From Euprymna scolopes (lineage: Eukaryota > Mollusca > Cephalopoda > Sepiida > Sepiolidae), in the NCBI GenBank assembly GCA_024364805.1, contig CM044500.1, positions 107,982,933 through 108,046,932 on the forward strand: a stretch of 64,000 bases of DNA, in the 5' to 3' direction. Every line of letters starts with the position of its first letter. Positions within the stretch are counted from its first letter, which is position 1. The notes beneath the pieces are model-generated. The model ran no database searches and was not told the origin of the DNA. It was given only the letters and a program-made list of their open reading frames with translations. Both the position numbers and the translations under genes were made by a program. Shown in pieces: positions 48,840 through 62,949 of the stretch.

Positions 48840-49360
48840 CACATCACGATATTTCAGTATAACATATCGCCAAGGTAGCATAATATATTGAGATAATATA
48901 ATTTCTTCGCGCCTTATCGGCCATTTAGTTGCTAGGTATCTAACATAATATACTGGCGTAATATTAAATTAAATCCAAGTGTTCATTATATTCTCAATAT
49001 TAATATTATGATATGGTAATATTTAATTAACAACTTGACAATTTGATATGGTAATAGCTTTAAGTAAAAGAGAAAAGGAAAAGATCAATTCCACAAAAGG
49101 AGACTTATCTGGATAATGCCAAGCTCAACAATATATGGTAATATGTATTTCTGTATAACACATCGTTACGGCAGCATACTATATTGAGATATAATTTTTG
49201 CATGGCTTATCCGCCATTTAGGTTTTAGGTATCTAACATAATATACTGGCTTAATAATAAATTAAAGTTCTAGTGCCCATTTTAGTTTAGTATTTATAGT
49301 TTGATATGGTAATATTCCATTAACAACTTGATAATTTTTCCAGGCGCAATTTCGTATAAT
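48840..49360. repeat. Two-copy tandem duplication, period about 298 bp
   Basis: TTTCAGTATAACATATCG (48851) pairs with TTTCTGTATAACACATCG (49149); AGGTATCTAACATAATATAC occurs at 48934 and 49228; TTGATATGGTAATA recurs near 49040 and 49300. The copies have drifted by perhaps 15-20 percent. Confidence 0.85.
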
Positions 49361-50454
49361 ATGATTCGCTTGCGTTTTCTGTAACATTTATTACGTTTGT
49401 TTGTTTGTTTTTTTATATATAATTGTTTTCTTTCCAAGGAGATACGAAGCCATTCTCAATCTCACATTAACAGCTACTCAAACGGCCTCCATATTCATCA
49501 GGGGATGTAACATCACAATAAAACTGTTTTATATTTACATGGAGGAACATTCGCGGCGTGCACTACATGCAAATAACTATATGTATTTCTATATCGATAT
49601 CTTTTTTTTTCTTTATTTTTACTTCAGTAACATTTTTTTTTTACTATTCACCTTTTTATTACGTTAAGAAATGTCTTAATTTCAAGTTTACTATTACATT
49701 TTCCCTATAAGTCTAAAAGGAGAAGGCCATAGTCATTCTTTTAGATAAACCTTGTGAGATTTGAGACCGTAGCGGTCGAATGTAAGCAGCGAATTATTTA
49801 ATAGTCAACATTGGGGCTCGGAATTAAAAAAAAAAACGTATATTTTCTCCAGCAACGACGGCACACGGGTCGAGCTAGATCCATATATTTATATTTTAAC
49901 AATATTTAAATTATAATGACTTCTCTCCTTAGGTTTCCATATTACGTTGCTTGATATATATGTATTTTTTAAATTGTGATTGCAATGTTTTATAGTAGCT
50001 TTCTTGGATGAAGTCGGGAAATATTAACTATTTGGACTGTATTATCGTTAAAACTTGGTTGTAAAACAAAATTGTGGAATAAAATTTTAAAATTAAGTAA
50101 ATACTGCTTTTATATGAAGTTTAATGACGATATTTACAAACTTCGTATCACCCAAGCAAATTTCATAAAAGAACATATTAATTATAATTCTATATATCCA
50201 TGTAAATGCTACGCCAGATTGTTATGTAAAGGAACACACAATTTTAGAAGTATTACTGTTTATTGAATTGTAGAGCTTTTCGAAATATTTAAATAATCTT
50301 TTAGATAATATATTATCAAATTCTCGAAAGCTAACTTGAAAAGATGTAATGTATATAATACTAGCACATGGCTGTCGTTGGCCTAACGTAAAATACACTT
50401 CATATAATGTTTTAAAATGCATACAGATTTCGTATTTATTATTATAGTAACAAT
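49361..50454. other. No recognised gene
   Basis: AT-rich with short low-information open frames. Confidence 0.45.
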
Positions 50455-50810
50455 TTTCTATTGATGTTTTTATTGTGCCCAGTGTTAAATATTTCTATTG
50501 ATTATTATATTCTATTAAACGTTAAATATTCGTTATTGATTTTTTATGTTGTTAAATATTTCTATTGGTTAATATATTGTATTCAACGTTAAATATTTCT
50601 TTGGATTATTGTATTGTATCAATTGTTTAAGATTTCTATACGTTTTTTATACCGTATCTAATGTTAAATATTTCTAATGATTATTTTCTTCTATTCAATG
50701 TTAAATATTTCGATTGAGTTTCATATCATACCCAATGTAAAATATTTTTATTGATTTTTGTTGTATGCAATGTTTAATATTTCTATTAATTTTTCATATT
50801 GTATTTTTGA
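50455..50810. repeat. Degenerate tandem repeat, period about 42 bp
   Basis: Eight to nine units with the core TTAAATATTTCTATTGATTA followed by TATTGTATTCAATG-like sequence. Diverged, so old. Confidence 0.85.
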
Positions 50811-51706
50811 ATGCACCTGAACTATCGTCACACGCCTGTCTTCTGATTCAAACGGTAACATCGTTTTGCTCCTAGAACAAGACGAAAGAATTTTGCTATT
50901 CTAGTAAATCGTGTTCATTTTTCGAAAAATAAACAAAAAATAATTAACTATTATGAATCTGAACAAGCGCAGGCGAGAGAATTTTGACCTGAACAATATT
51001 CTATATGTTAATAGTTTAGCCTCTTTTTATTATGTAGTTGATATTAATAATAATGAACAATATCACACAACACCATATTTTGGGGACATGTACCTTCTTC
51101 CTGGATATTCTTTCTCCCTCCATCCTAACGGTTATTCAGATTATAAAAAAAAAACAAGGCAACGCAGTAATGGAGTTACGTAAATGGATATACTTTTCTA
51201 ATTAAAACCAAATAAACTGTAACAAAAAATGATAATATCTTCAACACTTTGATAAAAAAGTGATATAGGTTATTCAGATTAAAAAAAACCCAAAATATAT
51301 ATATTACTGCCTGAAACGGCAGGTACGAGTTACTTGAGGAGCAAACGCAGTAAACACGATTACTCATCTGAAATAAATAGTAAAGCAAAACAAACAAATG
51401 TGTTATAGATTCTGAAGATATAAGCAAAAAAATCTACGGTCATTTTCTGTTATTGGTTTTATCTTCCTAATGTTCCTCTTACGTTTTTTCTCTTTTCTCT
51501 TTCTTCTTATCTCCTATTGAACAGCTTCAGTAACTGCAGTTACATACCTCTTTCGAATCGGTGCAACTAGTCTAGTGATTGAAATTGTTATGAACAAATA
51601 CCATTTTGACAATTTTGATATTGTAGTTTGTGTCTGGAATATCTCAAGGCTGTCAGTGCTTTTTTTCTATATATTACAATAAATTCCTATACCTGTTTCT
51701 TGCATG

Positions 51707-51710
<4 letters not shown>
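50811..51710. other. No recognised gene
   Basis: GGTTATTCAGATTAAAAAAA-type sequence occurs at 51130 and 51268. Nothing else found. Confidence 0.4.

Positions 51711-51794
<84 letters not shown>
51711..51794. repeat. (TA)n microsatellite
   Basis: About 42 TA units ending exactly where a Tc1-like terminal sequence begins. Confidence 0.97.
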
Positions 51795-51797
<3 letters not shown>

Positions 51798-52190
51798 TGA
51801 TGGTCATATTTATTGGCACGGTAAAATAAAAGTTAAATTTTGTCTAATAAATTCTAAAAAAAGGGATTAAATTAAATAAAATAACAAAGTATATTATGTA
51901 TTTTTAACTGGCCTTTTCGATGCAGCAATCGGATTTTAGAAAAAATAAATAACAAAGGAACAACAAAAATAATTGCAAAAAACCCTTGTTCAAAACCTTA
52001 ACCATGATCTAATAATTATTCTTTAAAAAACAAAATTCCCAATTCCAGCTTCTAAATTCTGTACAAGACAGCTTTCAACCTTAGCCATCCAATCTGGTTC
52101 CTCTCCTCATATCTCTCTAGTTCCTGCTTTTTAAACCCTAACTTTGACCAGATGCGGTCAAGTTGGTTTATAACTTTAATATAGCTTAGG
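51795..52190. mobile_element. Possible Tc1-like remnant (one terminal repeat)
   Basis: CAGTGATGGTCATATTTATT then GGCAC, directly after TA, looks like a Tc1-family terminal repeat of the CAGTGGTGG..ATAATTATTGGCAC kind. 52.05-52.19 kb on the minus strand reads INQLDRIWSKLGFKKQELE, plausible but unproven transposase sequence. No right end found. Confidence 0.35.
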
Positions 52191-52723
52191 AAAAGTACAT
52201 TTTATTTGTACATAAAGCGCCGACGAGAGCATTTGAGAATTCCCTCCCCGGTTTTAGTTTATTCAACAATATATTGGACTTTAAACAGCTTTAAAAACTT
52301 TTATATGAGGAAAAATATATATTAATTTTATACAAATCAACTACAGCAGAAATGCATAGTAAAATGTACATAAACAACTGTTGTCAGTTAATTTCTTCCA
52401 GTAATTTGCCAGCAAGAATAATGTTTTAAAACAAAATACTTCTGAAATATATCAGTATTCATTGGATTTTAATTGTTCTTGTATCATCATTATTTCTACC
52501 ATAAAGTATTTTTCCATCACCATTTAAAATTTAATTTTCACTTCATCTAATAATAAGCAAAATTTATAATTACCCATATGTATTTTGCTAATAATATTTC
52601 TTAAAATGTGATGAAAGCCATTCAGTGGACATCCATAGATTAAGAGAAACACTAATTAATTATTTGTACACCTTTGTCCAGGGGACAAAATGAGTCTCCG
52701 GGCAACGTCGGGCAGCATGCTAG
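52191..52723 (+). mobile_element. Helitron-like 3' end at 52697-52723; 5' end unknown
   Basis: TCCGGGCAACGTCGGGCAGC then ATGCTAG followed by T is the same hairpin-plus-CTAG terminus as in family B. The sequence upstream does not match family B, so it belongs to another family. The start is not identifiable; the range is an upper bound. Confidence 0.5.
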
Positions 52724-53922
52724 TTTGTGCAGTACGTTCTTCAAAATTGATTTCTTGAAATAATTTCATTTCAGAAATTACTCACTTTATATCGTGTTAA
52801 CATTATACGTTATTATTTTTGTAATCAGGTAAGTAACTAATTAAACAAAATAAAATAATATAGAATAAGATAATCGAAATTGAAATAAATATAATTGAAG
52901 ACTGGGTAGAAAGTGTCGTAGCAGTTATTATTGTCTACAAAAATGATCACAGTTTAATACACCAACATTTAACAATTTTTCCACGTTTCTGTACACGAGA
53001 AAGTTACTTAGTTTGTCGTGGGGGCTTTTCGGAAGCTGCTTATAATCCTGGATCGGCAATATGCTCCACTGGGTGTTTAACTCGATGAAACGATAGGCAC
53101 AAATAATTTTAACTAATGGGTTGTTAGACGTCGGCTACAACTGGTCGTTTGGATATAATAATGTGCATGCCTTTATCCGCTTCGCTGGCAGCGAGCGTTT
53201 GTGGAATTGAAGAATTTTGTAGATTGAACACTTGTATAAATTTAACGCTTGTATAAAATAGTGGACGAATACATTTTTTATGAAAAAAATAATCTTATTT
53301 ATTTTAACAATTAAATCCCCCTCCGTCGCCGCCTTCGATCCGATCCAAACGGCTATTCGTCTTTCAGGGGCCGCGTACACTTTTCAATACAATACATTTC
53401 TTCGCCCCCTGTCTCTGAAATAGAAAGAAAGAGAATGGTAAAAGATGGAAGCAATAAAAATATAGATACTCACGAAAAGAGAGATTGGAATATTTTGTTT
53501 TTCCAATCGTGGTGGCACCCCGACAATTTTGACTAGCAACTGTGTGATCCGGGCTGAGTTAAGAAACAGCTGTCAATCCGAACCCAGCTGGTACGCTGCT
53601 GACATTTCGAGATAGAAAAACCCCCACTTATTTCGTTGTAATTATCTTCGCGCGAGTACAATTTTAGTTCAAGGGCTCAAAATACCTCAAGATTAAGAGC
53701 TCCCTCGAAAAGAAACTTCATACATTGTATCGTACAATTACATATATGAAACAAAAGTGATTTAGTAAGCGTTATTTTTCTATCCAATAAGTATTGAAAA
53801 TAAACCATTAAAAAATATTTATCCAATAAAATATAAACGTCATGCATACAATAACAAATCATATGCAACGAGAATCAAGCAATTAAAAAGATCTAACATG
53901 AACAAAATGTATTTTATTAAAT

Positions 53923-53927
<5 letters not shown>
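52724..53927. other. No proven gene; CpG-containing patch at 53310-53400
   Basis: CCGTCGCCGCCTTCGATCCG and GGGGCCGCGTACAC stand out from the AT-rich surroundings. The minus-strand frame 53380-53135 begins MYAAPERRIAVWIGSK, then turns AT-rich. It could be an exon edge or a repeat; I cannot decide. Confidence 0.35.

Positions 53928-53987
<60 letters not shown>
53928..53987. repeat. (TA)n microsatellite with (TG)n end
   Basis: TA tract passing into TGTGTG and a G run. Confidence 0.95.
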
Positions 53988-53995
<8 letters not shown>

Positions 53996-54593
53996 GGGGG
54001 CGTGTCTATGTTTGCATGAATAAGCTTGAACTTGCGTATATGCATGTTTGTATGTGTGTTTAACTGTTTTGTTTTGTTTTTCAAATAAATGTGCAACAAA
54101 TTAGCATTAGAAAATTATGGCGATTGTTATCTGATCCCTTACCACATTTTCCGCACATTGTATATTTTGATATCATGTATAATATTTTGCATGAAGACAG
54201 TTTTTAATAAGATATTATGTTACATCATGTTTGTTTGCTTTTTTAAAATATAAAGGATTCACTTATATCATTAGTATCTATGTTCCCATAAAGTTAACGC
54301 TGCTCTCGCACTGACATTGATATCGAAACTATACTGTGTTTTTTCATTTTACAATTAATAAAACAACATTTTTAATAAACTCAGTCATGTATATGCGATC
54401 GCAATATAAAAGAAATCTGTTTTGCATATTTCATTGAAAAACGAGCGTTAATTAATTTCTTATTCATTTTTTTTATGTTTTATAATTAGATGATTGATTT
54501 CAATTCACTATTACTCTGACTTCTGTGTATGTAACGTTTATACATACTGCGTAATTTCGTAAAATTTAATATGAAAACGCTCAAGAATTCTGA
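53988..54593. other. No recognised gene
   Basis: AT-rich. TTCATTTTTTTTATGTTTTATAATTAGATGA near 54.46 kb resembles sequence at about 24.75 kb, hinting at a shared unnamed repeat. Confidence 0.4.
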
Positions 54594-54605
54594 TATATAT
54601 ATATG

Positions 54606-54642
<37 letters not shown>

Positions 54643-54645
54643 ACA
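54594..54645. repeat. (TA)n microsatellite before Helitron B copy 4
   Basis: TA-rich tract ending in ATACA before the TC start. Confidence 0.95.
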
Positions 54646-55094
54646 TCTATAAAAGTGAACGTGTCTGTGTATCTGTCTGACTGTGTATCTGTGTGTCAGT
54701 GTGTGTGTGTGTACATTTCCCTACGGAATAACTCTGTCAATTTTTAGTCTACATACTCGAAATTTTATATACAGGATACTGAAATTTGGGAAATCGATGT
54801 GATCGGTTTTCGGCCAGAAATATGGCGATTAAGGGGTCAGAGTTAATCGATTTGTCCTTTGAGAACTCTACTTGACTCCTCCGAGAATTTGGGTCTAAAG
54901 ACTTGACATTTTAGATATAGGTGCTTAGACATGAATCTAACTTAATAACTTGATTTGAGCACAAAACAATTAATGGTAAGCAGTCATAATAGGGGTCAAA
55001 GTTAAAAAAAAAGTTGACCGTTTATTTTATTATTATTTTTTTTTGCTCAACGTACACCTCATAATACCCGGACAACGCCGGACACCCATCATAG
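54646..55094 (+). mobile_element. Helitron-like element, family B, copy 4 (internally deleted)
   Basis: Starts TCTATAAAAGTGAACGTGTC and ends ATACCCGGACAACGCCGGAC, then CATCATAG, where CTAG has become ATAG. About 450 bp, half the length of copy 2; the second half of the interior (the TGACATAAAGGGTATTCAGAG block and GTAT run) is missing. Confidence 0.75.
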
Positions 55095-55110
55095 TCTATC
55101 TATCTATATA

Positions 55111-55495
55111 TCTATAAACGTGAACGTGTCTGTGTGTCTGTGTGTGTATGTCTGTTTGTCTGTGTGTCTGTGTACATTTCCCTATGCAATAACTCTCTAA
55201 ATTTTTAGTCGACAGACTCGAAATTTGATATACAGCGTACTGAGATTTAGGAAAATCTGTGATCGGTTTTCGGCCAAAAATGTTGCTGTTAAGGGGCCAA
55301 AGTTCAACACTTGTACCTTTGAGAACTCTACAAACGCCTCCGACAATTTTGGGTCTAAACACTTGAAATTTTGGATATAGATTCCTTGGACATGGATCTA
55401 ACTTATAATTTATTGTTTTGGACTCAAATCAACTTATTATGTTAGATCCATGTCCAATGAACCTATATATAAAATTTCAAGTATTTAGACCGAAC
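55111..55495 (+). mobile_element. Helitron-like element, family B, copy 5 (ends in a fold-back)
   Basis: Starts TCTATAAACGTGAACGTGTC 17 bp after copy 4. After GGACATGGATCTAAC (to 55402) the sequence switches strand and retraces itself: 55352-55402 and 55441-55491 are 51 bp reverse complements. No 3' hairpin or CTAG end follows. Confidence 0.75.
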
Positions 55496-55577
55496 ATTTT
55501 AGGTTTGAAAGCTTGGCCTTTTTAAGACCAAATTTGGCCTGTTTTACGTTCTTTTATTACAAAAAATATGGCAGCTA
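55496..55577. other. Short spacer
   Basis: Nothing recognised. Confidence 0.4.
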
Positions 55578-55860
55578 AGAAGCTTTGAATAAAAAAAATG
55601 TAAAAATAAAGACTGGAGTTGAGATTCCCGGACGGAAAAAAAATATTAATTTTAACCTATCGCAGACTAAGCACCTACATAACCCGATTTCTAAAAAGTT
55701 TGTAATGCCCAAAGAGAATTCATTTATTCATGGATGAAATAAAATTAAAAAAAAAACGCCTGGACTAAAATTGTTTAATAGTTATAGATAAGCACTTGCA
55801 TAAGCCAATTTTGCACAAGTCTTCCATTTTAAAACATCATTTAACTACATAAGGATAAAA
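55578..55860 (+). repeat. Dispersed repeat family E, copy 1
   Basis: AAGAAGCTTTGAATAAAAAA, GATTCCCGGACGGAAAAAA and TTAACCTATCGCAGACTAAG are shared with 58.29-58.47 kb in the same orientation. The end (CAAGTCTTCCATTTTAAAAC) also has a counterpart. No coding content; family unknown. Confidence 0.65.
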
Positions 55861-56063
55861 AGAAAAAAATAACTTGACTAAAATGTTGTGAATAGAAAAC
55901 GGGGATGCTCAGCTCTTACCATGTAGCTGTTTCAGAGATTTAAAAACACGACCGTTGTAAAATACATGGGTCTCCCGTAGATAGTGCCGCTTCCCCAATA
56001 AGAAAATGTAGAATAATATGGTTACTATTTTTACTAATATATGAAAAAGAAAATATAGATAAA
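55861..56063. other. Short spacer
   Basis: Nothing recognised. Confidence 0.4.
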
Positions 56064-56530
56064 TCTATAATATAAAGCTGAATGTCTGTGTGTGTGTTTC
56101 TGGTCACGAACAGACCCCTATATAGTGGACTATTTAAAAGAAAAATGATTTCATATAATGATAGAAGATGTATCGAGAATCAGGAATGCGGGGTGTGAGT
56201 TCGCGCCAGTCCCCCAAAGTATGGAAATAAGAAATGAAAAAAAACAAAAAAAATTACAAGTGTTTTTGATATAGATGTACATAAGAATACTTTGACAATT
56301 ATGTTTCAACTTAAATACGGATGGTATAATAAAATTGTGGGGTCTGCGTTCGCGCCTGCACTCCATGGAAATATGGCACAAACTCTAACAAATATTTTTC
56401 ATATATATTTGCGTAAGTATACTTTGATAATTATTTTTCAGTTTGAAGAAATATGGTATAATAAAATTATTGGGTGTTCGTTCGCGCCTTACCTCCATAG
56501 GATGAAAATATGTCACAAAGTTTTTTAAAA
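56064..56530 (+). mobile_element. Helitron-like element, family C, copy 2
   Basis: Starts with A before TCTATAATATAAAGCTGAAT, then GTGTGTGTTTCTGGTCACGA. The unit GGTATAATAAAATTGTGGGG followed by TCTGCGTTCGCGCCTGC occurs at 56325 and again, diverged, at 56454 (TGTTCGTTCGCGCCTTAC), period about 129 bp; GTGTGAGTTCGCGCCAGTCC at 56195 is a third. The matching copy at 40.93-41.25 kb is inverted. I do not see a CTAG terminus, so the 3' end is open. Confidence 0.7.
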
Positions 56531-57277
56531 AGGGCGGGAGTCCACAATACCACCTTAACTTTAATCTTAATTCACGTTAGCTTTTATTTATGTTTTGTGA
56601 GTTGATTCATATTTTGTCGAATAAATTCACCTCATAAATTCACGTTCTTATTAAAGTGAAAGCCAAAAAAAAAAAGTCGAAACTTAAGAAAATTCCCGAC
56701 ACAAATTTTGCGTAACTCTGTTTTTTTCTTCTCCACTTGCACGTGACACTCTTTCGAAAAAAGATAAATAATAAAAATAACAACGTTACTTGTTATCGTG
56801 TCAAAAGAAGGGAAAATCCTGCTCACGTGATTGCGTGCCTTTTTTAAAACATTTGCATAACCTTTTATTTTTATTTATATATCTGCTTAAGCTTTTTTTT
56901 GTCAGTGTACTAGAAGGAATTCAGTTGATTACAAGCCTTTCTGCGTGTTTTTTACATTACAATAATACGACCCTGAATCGGACGGCGTAATACTACATCA
57001 TTCAATAATGTACAACTAAAATGAAGCTGATCTGCTTGAAAAGGGCCCCATTTCCTTGTTATTCATATTTATATCGATTCTTTGCTTTAAAAATCTAAAG
57101 TAATTGCGTGTTTACTTTTTTAATATCCTATTTTGCTGCTTCGTATTATTTGACTAAAGTAAGTAAATCTTCATTATTTTTCTGTTTTTGTTTCTTTGTT
57201 TTTCGATATTTCGTCGATATTATTTAGTTAGAGTGTTTAGCAGAAAAGCCAACAAACGCCTACCCGTAAAAAAAAAA
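56531..57277. other. No recognised gene
   Basis: AT-rich, nothing recognised. Confidence 0.45.
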
Positions 57278-58287
<1,010 letters not shown>

Positions 58288-58470
58288 AAGAAGCTTTGAA
58301 TAAAAAAACAATGCAAAAATAAAAATAAAAAATGCAGTTTAGATTCCCGGAAGGGGAAAATATTAATTTTAACCTATCGCAGACTAATATACATAAGTAC
58401 ATGCATAATAACCTTGTGTAATGTGTGTGCGAAAAGTCTCCATAAAAATCTTATTTGATTATTTCCTTTA
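58288..58470 (+). repeat. Dispersed repeat family E, copy 2
   Basis: AAGAAGCTTTGAATAAAAAA, GATTCCCGGAAGGGGAAAAT and ACCTATCGCAGACTAATATA match 55.58-55.86 kb; about 100 bp of the first copy is absent here. Confidence 0.65.
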
Positions 58471-60069
<1,599 letters not shown>

Positions 60070-62635
60070 GAGGTCCTTGATTGTGAGGCACTGAGTGAGA
60101 TTTCATCAGTGTGGGCTAGGCTACGATGGTATTTTTACACAGATTGCCTACAATGCGTGTGAATTTTTTCACATCACACAAAATATGGTTAACTCACTCA
60201 AACAAGACCGATGATGAGGGAAGGTTCTGTTATGATTTCTCCATTGCTTATAACCTCACTCAGATTGTTCACGAACCCACCAGTGTGCCCGATACTGACG
60301 GCAAGTATGCAAGTCTCCGAGATCTTGTTCTCACAACTTGCCCTGAACTGTGTTCAACTTCCGTTCTGTCTCAACTTGGATCTTCTGACTATGTTGTATC
60401 AGTTAAGATAAAAATGAAATGTAATAAGTCCTCAGATGTACCTCTCCATCGTACATTGTATCGATGCTCTATGGCTGACTAGGATAGCTTCCGTACATTT
60501 ATATCAGATATACCTCTGCGTTCCACGTTTAAAAAGGATGTGCCCTCTATATCATCAGACCTGATGGATATAGGTATAGACCGTTTCATACCCTCGAAAA
60601 AAATTCCAACAGAAACCTAACAGCCAGCCATGATTCTCTCCAGAATATGCTACTGCCATTGCGCACAGAAATAACATTTTCCATTGCTTCCAGCGTAATA
60701 GATGTACTGAGACTAAAGCCGCTTTCAGCACTGCCAGCAACCACTGTAAAAAAGTAATAAAGAACGCAAGAGAGTTGTATGCTCAGTCCGTCAAGTCCAA
60801 AGTAGCTCAGCAGCGGCTTGGTCCTACCAGTTTTGACAAATAGCAAACAGAATCCTGAATAGAAGCGTGTGTTCTATCCCAACTCCCATAAATGGACGTG
60901 AGGTAATCTCGTCAGCACCAGACAAAGCCAAACTCTTTGCCAAGTACTTTGCAGCTAATTCTACCCTTCGCGACCGTCAACCACCAACATTTTCTCCTGT
61001 ATCAGAAAACACGCTATGTTATATAAAAATATATGTACGTGATGTTGTCAAGCTAAGCAAAACCTTGTTTCCAGTAAAGCAACCGGCCTTGACGGTATTC
61101 CAATTATAGTACTCAAACGATTCAACGAGAACTAGCGCCGATATTTACAAAACTGTTTAAAGGTTGTCTTAAGTAGAATTGCTTTCCATCACCCTAGAAG
61201 CTCTCATCACTATGCTCTGTATTTAAAAATTCAGATGATTGTCATCTCCTTCTCTGTACATGCCAATAAGTCTCTTGTGCGTCATGAGTAAGTTGCTGGA
61301 ATCTGTGTTAAATAGAGAAGTAATCAACCATCTCAGCAAAAGTAACCTTAGTGACACGCAATGTGGTTTCCGTTCTGCTAGATCTACAGCAGATTTGCTT
61401 ACAGTTATATCTCATAGGATTAGCGAATCTCGACGGAGGCTACCTTTCTAGGGCAATTTATCTTGACATATCAAAGACTTTGATAGAGTATCGCATAAAT
61501 ATTTTCTTCACAAGAGCTCCAACTATTGTATAGCTGGAAATGTCATCTCACTTAATATATCATTTCCCTCTGATAGGTTTATAAGAGTAGTGTTTGATGG
61601 GAAGAAATCAAAAGCTCACAGTGTTAATGCTGGAGTCCCTCAGGGGTCCATCCTGGCCCCAACTCTCTTCCTGATCTACATTAATGATCTTCCAAATCAC
61701 ATCCTTACATCATTCATAGACCAAATTCTCTCCGATTCCCTCTCCTCTGATCTTGAGAAAGTGGTACGGTGGGGGAAAGGGGTGTCTTGTTACTTTTAAT
61801 GCATCGAAAACCAAGCTTTTATTTATACATCATCAACGCTCTCATCTCCATCTGGAATCAACTGAAATGAACGGCTCTCGTCTTGGGTAGGCCTCATGTT
61901 TTGACAAGCTTATGGGCTTGACCTTTACTCCTGACCTTAAATGGAACACACACATTAAATCCGTTGCCAAGGCCGCTGGAAAAATGGTGGGATCCTTCTA
62001 TAGATCCAGTAGATTTCCAACTGTTGATGCAATTCCCTATCTATATAGGAGCCAGGTACGTCCAAGGATGGATTACTGTGGTTACATTTGGGCAGTAGCT
62101 GCTAAAAAGGGACTTATCCTGCCTTGATAGAGTTCAAGATATACTTTTAGCCTCGTACGGGATGTCCTTTTCTCTTTCCTGCAACCTCTTTCCCACAGAA
62201 GAGATGTTGCGAGTTTGTCTTTGCTTTTTCGTTATTTTCATGGAAAGTGCTCGACTGAGCTCCAATCTATGGTCTCCCCTCACCAACTTTCACAATGAAC
62301 ATCCTCCTAGCAGAACACACTATCAATAATTTCCCCCACTCTGTATCTGTAACTAAACCTAAACGTAGATTACATGAACAAAGATCCTGGCTTAGAACTG
62401 CACGCCTATGGAATTGTCTTCCGTTTTCTTGCTTTCCAGCTGAGTACAATGTGGTTGTCTTCAAGTCTAACGTAAACAATTTTTTGATAAGCCGTTCCAT
62501 ATAAGTTAACAAATTTACCGAATTTCCATTACTAACAATTACTATATTCTCCAATTTCTACTGCATACCCTTTAACCCTTATCCTCGAGTGGCCACTTAG
62601 CCTTGATAAGTGGTGATGTCCATGTAAAAAAATCA
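60070..62635 (+). mobile_element. LINE family J1, longest copy, broken
   Basis: ORF2 of a Jockey/CR1-like LINE. From 60126: SHKIWLTHSNKTDDEGRF, AYNLTQIVHEPTSVPDTDG and GSSDYVVSVKIKMKCNKSS, the C-terminal half of the endonuclease (SDH has become SDY). Then INGREVISSAPDKAKLFAK, YFAANSTLRDRQPPTFSPV, SENTLCYIKIYVRDVVKLSK; RT blocks MPISLLCVMSKLLESVLNRE, SDTQCGFRSARSTADLL and VNAGVPQGSILAPTLFLIYI. The next RT block should hold YADD, but INDLPNHILTSFIDQILSDS joins straight to SSDLEKVVRWGKG, so a deletion has removed the catalytic motif. Then LTFTPDLKWNTHIKSVAKAA, YRSQVRPRMDYCGYIWA and a 3' UTR ending CCTTGATAAGTGGTGATG plus A-run. Many frame changes. Confidence 0.9.
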
Positions 62636-62935
62636 AGTATAGAGTCTTCAAAAATAATTTATGTATCAAATAACAGTACAAACATCCAAACATGCGTCTT
62701 AAGCATGGGTTTCATTCATTGATTTATGGCATTAGAGCAAAGAAACATTCCTTATTTGTAATAGAAAAATAGGTGTTAAAAATTAACACCCAGCGTAGCC
62801 TGAGGATTAATATTAGTTTCTATTATTTTAAGGTTTACTTTCAGGGTCTCAAATATGATTATGATTAATTCCCGTATTGTATATATTCTTCCTATCATAT
62901 TCCTATAGAGTATCAACTCATAACTGATAAATTTG
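62636..62935. other. Spacer without recognised features
   Basis: AT-rich, nothing found. Confidence 0.4.
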
Positions 62936-62949
62936 TAATTTAATGGCAT
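62936..62949 (+). repeat. Target-site duplication, left
   Basis: TAATTTAATGGCAT, identical to 63240-63253 on the far side of the 5S-derived SINE. Confidence 0.85.

Noticed and set aside
53135-53380. Similarity of APERRIAVWIG to the actin motif PPERKYSVWIGGS
   Set aside because: Only about ten residues match and the rest of the frame is unlike actin.
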